Below are positions 58,196 to 64,000 of a stretch of DNA of 64,000 nucleotides, piece by piece. Under the pieces are notes generated by a model, which did not search any database, had not been told where the DNA came from, and worked only from the letters and a program-made list of their open reading frames with translations. Made by a program: the position numbers and the translations under genes. How positions within the stretch are numbered: the first letter of the stretch is position 1; every line of letters starts with the position of its first letter. This DNA is from Bacillus sp. FJAT-42376 (lineage in GTDB: Bacteria > Bacillota > Bacilli > Bacillales > Bacillaceae), in contig NZ_CP033906.1 in NCBI RefSeq assembly GCF_003816055.1, positions 3,038,001 to 3,102,000 of the forward strand. The letters are read 5' to 3'.

Positions 58196-58867
58196 TCAGT
58201 AATCGGATTGGGAGGTTCCGCCATTTACGATACTGATTCCTGCGCTTGCACCTATTCGGGTCGCACCTGCCTCAATCATCGTGTCTGCGCCTTGCCGGTC
58301 CCGTACTCCGCCGGATGCCTTCACTCCGATTTCTGGTCCAACTGTTTTTCTCATCAGACGGATATCCTCGACAGTCGCTCCGCCGGTTGAGAAACCTGTT
58401 GAAGTTTTTACAAAATCTGCGCCAGCTTTCACTGAAAGTTCGCAGGCAAGTACTTTTTCTTCATCTGTCAGAAGACAAGTCTCAATAATTACTTTTGTAA
58501 GAGCTTTGCCGTTTGCAGCTTCTGTAACCGCACGAATGTCTTTTTCGACAAGCTCGGCATTGCCATCTTTTAACGCTCCAATGTTAATGACCATATCAAC
58601 CTCAGTTGCACCTTTTTCAATCGCATCCTTGGTTTCGAACGCTTTTACTGCAGATGTGGATGCTCCAAGAGGGAAACCGATCACTGTGCATACTTTTACA
58701 TCCGTTCCCTTTAACAGGGATGCACATAATTCTACCCAGGCAGGGTTTACGCAAACAGAAGCAAATCCATATTCTTTTGCCTCCGCGCACAATTTCTCAA
58801 TCTGTTCTTTTGTTGTCTCCGGTTTTAAAGCAGTATGATCTATCATTTTTGCGATTTTTTCAGACAT
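58196..58867 (-). CDS. deoC: Deoxyribose-phosphate aldolase
   Basis: 223 aa class I aldolase. Schiff-base Lys in DFVKTSTGF and the proton-relay Lys in [11 protein letters not shown]-terminal [11 protein letters not shown]. Splits deoxyribose 5-phosphate to acetaldehyde and glyceraldehyde 3-phosphate. In B. subtilis this spot holds yqeW and deoC lies elsewhere; the same arrangement as here is seen in other Bacillaceae by my recollection. GAGAGGTG precedes the start. Confidence 0.95.
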   Translation of the reverse strand: MSEKIAKMIDHTALKPETTKEQIEKLCAEAKEYGFASVCVNPAWVELCASLLKGTDVKVCTVIGFPLGASTSAVKAFETKDAIEKGATEVDMVINIGALKDGNAELVEKDIRAVTEAANGKALTKVIIETCLLTDEEKVLACELSVKAGADFVKTSTGFSTGGATVEDIRLMRKTVGPEIGVKASGGVRDRQGADTMIEAGATRIGASAGISIVNGGTSQSDY

Positions 58868-58944
58868 GAATAAACACCTCTCACTTAGTTGTCGGACTTC
58901 TTACCTCTTCTATTATACATAGTCAAGCTCTTTAAGTCATACAT

Positions 58945-59212
58945 AAAAAGAGACTGGGACATAACTAAAATTGTTGTCCTTAAAGCCGAATATTTCTTTT
59001 GAAAAAGCACTGTTAAACTTGGCTGTTGATTGCAGCTAGCAGTCGTTCGCTTTCCGCTCCAATCAACAGGTGTAAAAAATCAGCAACATGCTTTAACATA
59101 GCCTTTGAAAAAAACATAAAAACAGTAAAACCGAACGATTATGAAGCTCTATATCAGAGTTTTAAATAATCGTTCGGTTTTTTTATTAGCCGGAAACCTT
59201 TTGTCCCCGCCT
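58945..59212. repeat. Outer MITE-like element, copy B, with a nested inner element
   Basis: Left end GAGACTGGGACATAAC and right end TTTTGTCCCCGCC are imperfect inverted repeats. The block up to TTTGAAAAA and the hairpin (arms ACCGAACGATTAT / ATAATCGTTCGGT, 59133-59178) match copy A at 7757-8092 in inverse orientation. Ends 5 nt before the mtaB stop codon, so it occupies the mtaB-deoC gap. The hairpin with T-run is a probable bidirectional terminator. Confidence 0.8.
59007..59103. repeat. Inner repeat nested in copy B, with 9-bp direct repeats
   Basis: 97-bp segment flanked by TTTGAAAAA on both sides (58998-59006 and 59104-59112). Starts GCACTGTTAAACTTGG, has CTGTTGATTG and CCAATCAACAG, ends with CATGCTTTAACATAGCC. 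It is a shortened version of the 162-bp segment in copy A and sits on the other side of the hairpin. Confidence 0.7.
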
Positions 59213-59217
59213 ATTCC

Positions 59218-60570
59218 TTATGAGCTTAATCGGATGGAATCTTCACGATCGTCCAATACTCTTACGAATTGGCCTTCACTATAAGGATAACCTGCTTTTT
59301 CAATCTTCACACGGACAATTTGGCCGACCATGTCTTCCGATGCAGGAAAGACTACTTTTAGATAATTGTCTGTATAGCCCACGTATAATCCGCTGCCGGG
59401 GGCATCCTTATATTCCTCTTCAGGAATGACCTCAAGGACTTCTCCCTCGTAGCCGGAAGCATATTCCTTGGCGAGCTGATCGGATAATTCAATTAGACGG
59501 TGAACCCGCTCATTTTTCACATCTTCATCCACTTGATCATCCATTCTTGCGGCAGGGGTGCCTGTCCGCTTGGAGTAAGGGAATACATGAAGTTCTGAAA
59601 ACTGATGCTCTTTTATAAAATTGTAGGTCTCCATGAATTCTTCTTCTGTTTCCCCAGGGAAGCCAACGATGACATCCGACGTAACAGCAAGTCCAGGAAG
59701 GGCTTTTTTCAGCCTGACGAGTCTCTCTGCAAAAAATTCCATCGTATACTTTCTTCTCATTCTTTTCAATACGGTATTTGAAGCAGATTGAATCGGAATA
59801 TGAAGGTGGCGGACAATTTTATCTGAGCGGTCAAGTACTTCTATGACTTCATCTGTAATTTGGCTTGCTTCGATGGAAGAAATACGGATTCTTTTCAGTC
59901 CTTCTACCCGCTCATCAAGCGCGCGCAGAAGTGCGGCAAAATTGTAATCCTTCATGTCTTCTCCATAACCGCCGGTATGAATGCCTGTCAGGACAATCTC
60001 TTTATACCCTGCATCTACAAGCTGCTGAGCCTGGTTGATCACTTCTTCCGGATCGCGGGAACGCATGAGACCGCGAGCCCATGGAATGATGCAGAATGTA
60101 CAAAAATTGTTGCAGCCTTCCTGGATTTTCAAAGAAGCTCTCGTACGGTCTGTGAAGGCTGGAACATCCAGTTCTTCATATGTCCGAGCCTTCATAATGT
60201 TGCTCACACCGTTGATTGGCTGTCTTTCTTCCCTGTACTGGTCAATGTAATCCAGCATCTTTATACGGTCCTGAGTACCAACCACAATGTCCACTCCGGG
60301 AATAGCCATAATTTCGGCAGGAGATGTCTGGGCATAGCATCCTGTTACACAAATAACACCATCCGGATTTTTACGGATTGCACGGCGGATTACCTGCCGG
60401 CTCTTTTTATCCCCTGTATTTGTTACTGTGCACGTATTGATTACATACACATCTGCGGAGCTTTCAAACTCTCTCCGCTCATAGCCTGCTTCTTTAAAAA
60501 GCTGCCAAATGGCTTCGGTTTCATAGTGATTTACTTTACATCCCAATGTATGAAACGCAACGGATGCCAT
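59218..60570 (-). CDS. mtaB: tRNA threonylcarbamoyladenosine methylthiotransferase MtaB
   Basis: 450 aa radical-SAM enzyme. N-terminal UPF0004 domain (FHTLGCKVNHYETE, INTCTVT, with cluster cysteines), radical-SAM CNNFCTFC (~155-162), C-terminal TRAM domain (~375-440). Adds methylthio to t6A37 of tRNA. Ends 5 nt after repeat element B and starts 6 nt downstream of the rsmE stop. Confidence 0.95.
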   Translation of the reverse strand: MASVAFHTLGCKVNHYETEAIWQLFKEAGYERREFESSADVYVINTCTVTNTGDKKSRQVIRRAIRKNPDGVICVTGCYAQTSPAEIMAIPGVDIVVGTQDRIKMLDYIDQYREERQPINGVSNIMKARTYEELDVPAFTDRTRASLKIQEGCNNFCTFCIIPWARGLMRSRDPEEVINQAQQLVDAGYKEIVLTGIHTGGYGEDMKDYNFAALLRALDERVEGLKRIRISSIEASQITDEVIEVLDRSDKIVRHLHIPIQSASNTVLKRMRRKYTMEFFAERLVRLKKALPGLAVTSDVIVGFPGETEEEFMETYNFIKEHQFSELHVFPYSKRTGTPAARMDDQVDEDVKNERVHRLIELSDQLAKEYASGYEGEVLEVIPEEEYKDAPGSGLYVGYTDNYLKVVFPASEDMVGQIVRVKIEKAGYPYSEGQFVRVLDDREDSIRLSS

Positions 60571-60576
60571 ATATCT

Positions 60577-61332
60577 TCACCTCATTAATTCAAAATGGTA
60601 GGAAACCGCTGAAAGTGCATAGAGCGGAGCGGTTTCCGTCCTTAATATTCTAGGGCCAAATCCTGCTGTTATAAATCCGTTTTCCTGAAGTAATTCCATC
60701 TCAGCTTCTGTAAAACCGCCTTCAGGACCTGTCGCGACAAGAAGGGTCTGACCTGGAGAAAGCTGTTCGAGAGCTTGGGCAAACCGGCTTTTCTCTCCAT
60801 TTTTAGCCGCTTCTTCGTAAGCTGCTATTTTCACGTCATAATCCTTGGCGATTTGAATGAGTTCTTTAATGGAAACCGGGTCATAAACGGCAGGTATAAG
60901 ATTCCGGTATGACTGCTCTGCAGCTTCCTTTGCAATTTTCTGCCAGCGCCCGGTTTTCTTTTTGGATTTTTTGTCATCCAATTTTACTACAGAACGAGCC
61001 GCATTAAAAGGGATAAACGAAAAAGCACCAAGCTCTGTCCCTTTTTGTATAATGAAATCCAGCTTATCCCCTTTAGGCAGCCCGCATGCAATGGCTATAT
61101 GAACCGGAAGCTCTTTATTTTCCGTGATCCATTCTTTTACGGAACATTTCACTTCACTATTCCCGGGTTCCATTAACGTGCATAATGCTTCTTCTCCGTC
61201 TGAGGTCACCCAGACGACAGAGTCCCCTTCCCTCATCCTCATTACTTTGACGATGTGATGAAAATCATCTCCCTCTGCTTGAATAAAGGAGCTGATTTTA
61301 TGTTTAGGCAGATCGGTAAAATAACGCTGCAT
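60577..61332 (-). CDS. rsmE: 16S rRNA (uracil1498-N3)-methyltransferase
   Basis: 251 aa SPOUT methyltransferase. N-terminal PUA-like part and the C-terminal knot with ATGPEGGFTEAE and GPRILRTETAPLYALSAV. Methylates U1498 of 16S rRNA. ATG at 61332 with GGAGG 7 nt upstream; the longer frame starts inside that site. Confidence 0.95.
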   Translation of the reverse strand: MQRYFTDLPKHKISSFIQAEGDDFHHIVKVMRMREGDSVVWVTSDGEEALCTLMEPGNSEVKCSVKEWITENKELPVHIAIACGLPKGDKLDFIIQKGTELGAFSFIPFNAARSVVKLDDKKSKKKTGRWQKIAKEAAEQSYRNLIPAVYDPVSIKELIQIAKDYDVKIAAYEEAAKNGEKSRFAQALEQLSPGQTLLVATGPEGGFTEAEMELLQENGFITAGFGPRILRTETAPLYALSAVSYHFELMR

Positions 61333-61423
61333 GTCCATTCCTCCAGATGCCGGATGCAAAATTTGAAAGGGACGGCTGGAAGAGCCGGCCCTTATGTTTA
61401 GTGAGCAATGTGTCAGGAAAGGT

Positions 61424-62362
61424 CTAATTCTTCCTGGCTAGAAAAGCGACCCAATCTTCCATCACTAGCGTTTCAGCAATTTCAAATCCTGCACTTATGA
61501 GAGCATCCTTCACATCGTTCTTTTTATTTAGAATGATGCCGGAGGTAATAAACCATCCGCCCTCTTTTACGAGTTGATAGGCATCATCCGTGAATTTCAA
61601 AATAACCTCAGCCAATATGTTCGCTACAATGACATCTGCCTTACCTGTGATTCCGGAAAGCAAATCATTTTGAAAAACTTCCACTTGCCCGTCTACCTTG
61701 TTTAACACGATATTTTGTCTGGCACTTTCCACGGCTACCGGATCAAGATCCATTGCCTGTACGGATGATGCCCCAAGTAATGCAGACGCAATACTCAGAA
61801 CACCCGAGCCCGTCCCAATATCAATAACCTGGTCCCCTTTTTGCACGGTTCGCTCCAAGGCTTGAATGCACAGAACGGTAGTGGGATGAGTCCCTGTTCC
61901 GAAAGCCATGCCCGGATCAAGCTCAATAATCAGTTCATCCGAGTGAACAGGCTGATACTCTTCCCATGTAGGAACGATGGTGAATTTTTCAGAAATTTTG
62001 ACTGGATGATAATACTTCTTCCAGGCTGTTGCCCAATCCTCTTCATGCACTTCGCTTGTCGTAAGCTGTTTAGAGCCCAGATTAATTCCGTACTGGGACA
62101 ATCCTTCTATTGAATCTGTAATCCCATCAACCGTCTCGGCTAAAAAACTGTTCATTGGCAGATACGCCTTGATGATTACTCCTTCTGCAGGATAATCGCG
62201 GGGATCGAGGTGGTAGATTTCTCCATAAACACTTTCTCTATCCTTAAGCAGGTCCATTTGGTCTTCAATTACGACGCCGCTCGCACCAGCTTCATGTAGT
62301 ATATTAGAGATTGGTTCTACTGCTTCCTGTGTTGTATGGATACTGATTTCTGACCATTTCAT
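61424..62362 (-). CDS. prmA: Ribosomal protein L11 methyltransferase
   Basis: 312 aa. Class I SAM fold with [14 protein letters not shown] (~180), [12 protein letters not shown] and VANILAEV. Methylates L11. Followed by rsmE (91 nt) and preceded by dnaJ (21 nt), so part of the dnaK-dnaJ-prmA-rsmE-mtaB cluster. Confidence 0.95.
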   Translation of the reverse strand: MKWSEISIHTTQEAVEPISNILHEAGASGVVIEDQMDLLKDRESVYGEIYHLDPRDYPAEGVIIKAYLPMNSFLAETVDGITDSIEGLSQYGINLGSKQLTTSEVHEEDWATAWKKYYHPVKISEKFTIVPTWEEYQPVHSDELIIELDPGMAFGTGTHPTTVLCIQALERTVQKGDQVIDIGTGSGVLSIASALLGASSVQAMDLDPVAVESARQNIVLNKVDGQVEVFQNDLLSGITGKADVIVANILAEVILKFTDDAYQLVKEGGWFITSGIILNKKNDVKDALISAGFEIAETLVMEDWVAFLARKN

Positions 62363-62383
62363 CCTCTGCCAACTCCTTAATTA

Positions 62384-63517
62384 TTAATCGCCTTTTATGG
62401 CTCTTTTCACTTTATCGAAGAAGCTTTCTTCATTTTCATCGGGACGGTTGCCGGTTGTTTCAGCAAATTCTCTGATCAGTTCTTTCTGCTTTTCTGTCAG
62501 ATTTGTCGGAGTTACAACCCGGACTACGATATGCTGATCCCCCTGGCCATACCCACGTACATTAGGAATCCCTTTTCCTTTCAGACGGAATTTTGTTCCG
62601 GCCTGTGTTCCTGCAGGGACTTTCAGTTTCACTTTACCGTGAAGTGTAGGAACGTGAATCTCATCCCCAAGCGCTGCCTGAGCAAATGTAAGCGGCATTT
62701 CACAGTAAACGTCGTCACCATCGCGCTGGAAGAAGTCATGAGGCTTGATTTGGAAGACCACATATAAATCTCCCGCCGGTCCTCCGTTGACCCCCGGTTC
62801 TCCTTGACCGGCTACGCGAAGCTGCTGTCCATCATCCACTCCCGCAGGTATGTTCACTTTAATTTTTTTTCTTTTTTTGACCGTTCCATCGCCGCCGCAA
62901 GTAGAACATTTATGCTTTACCATCTTGCCGGTACCGCTGCAGTAATGGCAGACTCTGCGGTTTACAATTCGTCCAAATGGTGTATTTTGCTCGACATTAA
63001 GCTGACCGGATCCTCCGCAGTGGGAACATGTTTCAGGAGATGTTCCCGGTTTTGCTCCTGAGCCGCGGCATGTATCACATGTCTCATCTCTCGGGATTTC
63101 AATTTCCTTTTCCATTCCAAAAGCTGCTTCCTCGAATGTCATGGACATCGTATATTGCAAGTCAGCCCCTTGACGCGGTGCATTCGGATCTCTTCTGCGA
63201 CCGCCTCCGCCGCCGAAAATAGAGCTGAAAATATCATCAAAGCCAAATCCGCCGCCAAAGTCCCCGCCCTGGCCTCCGAATCCGCCAAATCCCTGGTTTG
63301 GATCGGTATGTCCGAACTGATCATAATGGCTGCGTTTCTGGTCATCACTCAGTACTTCATATGCTTCTTTTACTTCTTTAAATTTCTGATCGGCATCTGC
63401 CTCTTTATTAATATCAGGGTGAAACTTTTTCGAAAGCTTTCGGTAGGCGCGCTTGACCTCCTCTTTCGAAGCATCTTTACCGACACCAAGTACATCATAG
63501 TAGTCTCGCTTACTCAT
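62384..63517 (-). CDS. dnaJ: Chaperone DnaJ
   Basis: 377 aa. J domain with the HPD motif ([10 protein letters not shown]), Gly/Phe region ([15 protein letters not shown]), four zinc repeats [32 protein letters not shown] and a C-terminal substrate domain. Co-chaperone of DnaK. ATG at 63517 with GAGAGG upstream; the open frame continues 44 codons upstream into the dnaK-dnaJ gap without a start signal. Confidence 0.97.
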   Translation of the reverse strand: MSKRDYYDVLGVGKDASKEEVKRAYRKLSKKFHPDINKEADADQKFKEVKEAYEVLSDDQKRSHYDQFGHTDPNQGFGGFGGQGGDFGGGFGFDDIFSSIFGGGGGRRRDPNAPRQGADLQYTMSMTFEEAAFGMEKEIEIPRDETCDTCRGSGAKPGTSPETCSHCGGSGQLNVEQNTPFGRIVNRRVCHYCSGTGKMVKHKCSTCGGDGTVKKRKKIKVNIPAGVDDGQQLRVAGQGEPGVNGGPAGDLYVVFQIKPHDFFQRDGDDVYCEMPLTFAQAALGDEIHVPTLHGKVKLKVPAGTQAGTKFRLKGKGIPNVRGYGQGDQHIVVRVVTPTNLTEKQKELIREFAETTGNRPDENEESFFDKVKRAIKGD

Positions 63518-63843
63518 AATCCTCTCAACTCCCGAATTCTCACATAAAGTAAATTGTATCATTTTTAAGCTTACTGTAGCAATACTGAAAAACACAGGAT
63601 TCTGGTGGCTCAGCCAATGGTTCGGAGCGCCTTTAAAGCTAGCCGGCATCTTGTGCAGGCTCCAGCCCCTTTTTCAGCGAACCTCTCGGGGTATGCATGA
63701 ATTGTAACGAATGTCATATGGCTGCTCCGCCCAAACATGCTCTTGCATATTATTGCAGTCAGGCTTATCCCGTTCATTTATGACCGTAAAAAAAGTCAAA
63801 GTCAAGGCAAGCCTGACTTTGACTTTTCTAGGTCGATCATTCA
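63518..63843. other. dnaK-dnaJ intergenic region
   Basis: 326 bp. Longer than the short gap usual between dnaK and dnaJ. Contains the terminator at 63786-63826 and no open frame; a separate dnaJ promoter must lie in 63518-63780 but none stands out. Confidence 0.55.
63786..63826 (-). terminator. Long terminator after dnaK
   Basis: 13-bp arms AAAGTCAAAGTCA / TGACTTTGACTTT around AGGCAAGCC, then TTTTTTTA on the minus strand, ~18 nt after the dnaK stop. Suggests that most heat-shock transcripts end before dnaJ or are attenuated here. Confidence 0.85.
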
Positions 63844-64000
63844 TTATTTTTTATCGTTGTCGTCTACTTCTTCGTAATCAGCGTCTACAACGTTATCGTC
63901 TTGCTTAGCAGAACCGCCTTCTTGACCCTGCTGCTGTTTTGCTGCTTCTTCATAAAGCTTCATAGACAGCTGCTGTACAATTTCCTGAAGCTCATCTTTT
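63844..64000 (-). CDS. dnaK: Chaperone DnaK, C-terminal end only (runs off right edge)
   Basis: The last 51 codons are visible: helical lid part ([15 protein letters not shown]), a Gln/Gly-rich linker ([10 protein letters not shown]) and the acidic tail ending [13 protein letters not shown], typical of Bacillus DnaK. Identity is supported by dnaJ downstream. Confidence 0.93.
   Translation of the reverse strand, partial: KDELQEIVQQLSMKLYEEAAKQQQGQEGGSAKQDDNVVDADYEEVDDNDKK

Noticed and set aside
59860..60588. 242-codon plus-strand frame
   Set aside because: Antisense to mtaB, with composition typical of a shadow frame.

Overview
The window is a chromosomal segment from a low-GC, endospore-forming Firmicute of the family Bacillaceae. 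The gene order from dnaK at the right edge to a glycosyltransferase at the left edge is almost the reverse complement of the Bacillus subtilis yqe-yqf-yqg region (dnaK-dnaJ-prmA-rsmE-mtaB ... rpsU-yqeY-yqeZ-floA ... phoH-pgpH-ybeY-dgkA-cdd-era-yqzL-recO-glyQS-ccpN-ppsR-yqxD-dnaG-sigA ... nfo ... zur ... ispG ... sodA ... pbpA-pst). Sporulation genes (yqfC, yqfD, yqfQ), a GlyQS T-box, Bacillus-type PhoP and Zur boxes and AGGAGG ribosome binding sites agree with this. No tRNA, rRNA, CRISPR array, transposase or prophage was seen. The genus cannot be fixed from the sequence alone.

Layout. 1-2968: sugar-nucleotide/glycosyltransferase operon (DUF4912 protein, GT4 enzyme, nucleotidyltransferase-phosphomannomutase fusion cut by the left edge). 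3091-3914: yqzD-yqzC. 3945-12650: a phosphate locus with pstS-pstC-pstA and three pstB genes, interrupted by a repeat element and a chemoreceptor gene, ending in phoU. 12755-19664: pbpA, yqgE, sodA, yqgC and a Na/Pi cotransporter with a PhoU-like tail. 19866-24581: yqgB, a PAP2 phosphatase, yqfZ, ispG, yqfX, yqfW. 24935-28072: zur-znuB-znuC and yqfU. 28374-35343: yqfT, nfo, cshB, yqfQ, ispH, yqfO, trmK, cccA. 35470-42876: acyl-CoA dehydrogenase, an unknown membrane protein, sigA-dnaG-yqxD, ppsR-ccpN. 43045-54443: glyQS, recO-yqzL, then the long era-cdd-dgkA-ybeY-pgpH-phoH-yqfD-yqfC operon. 54504-64000: yqfB-floA-yqeZ, yqeY-rpsU, deoC, mtaB-rsmE-prmA-dnaJ and the 3' end of dnaK.

Most of the window is conserved housekeeping. 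The unusual material lies in two themes. (1) Phosphate: three diverged PstB ATPases, a chemoreceptor inside the pst locus with a candidate PhoP half-site array in front of it, a very regular four-hexamer Pho box at pstS, and a candidate Pho box at the unlinked Na/Pi cotransporter. (2) Repeats: two copies of a terminal-inverted-repeat element carrying a strong hairpin, each with a smaller element nested at a different site and flanked by a 9-bp direct repeat; a third, different element (14931-15182) with a decayed inner copy; and two further decayed inner copies at gene junctions. One outer copy lies 16 nt after a pstB stop codon and probably splits the pst operon into two transcripts. I found no clear candidate for a wholly new biological system; the pst/chemoreceptor arrangement and the nested repeats are the most worthwhile leads.
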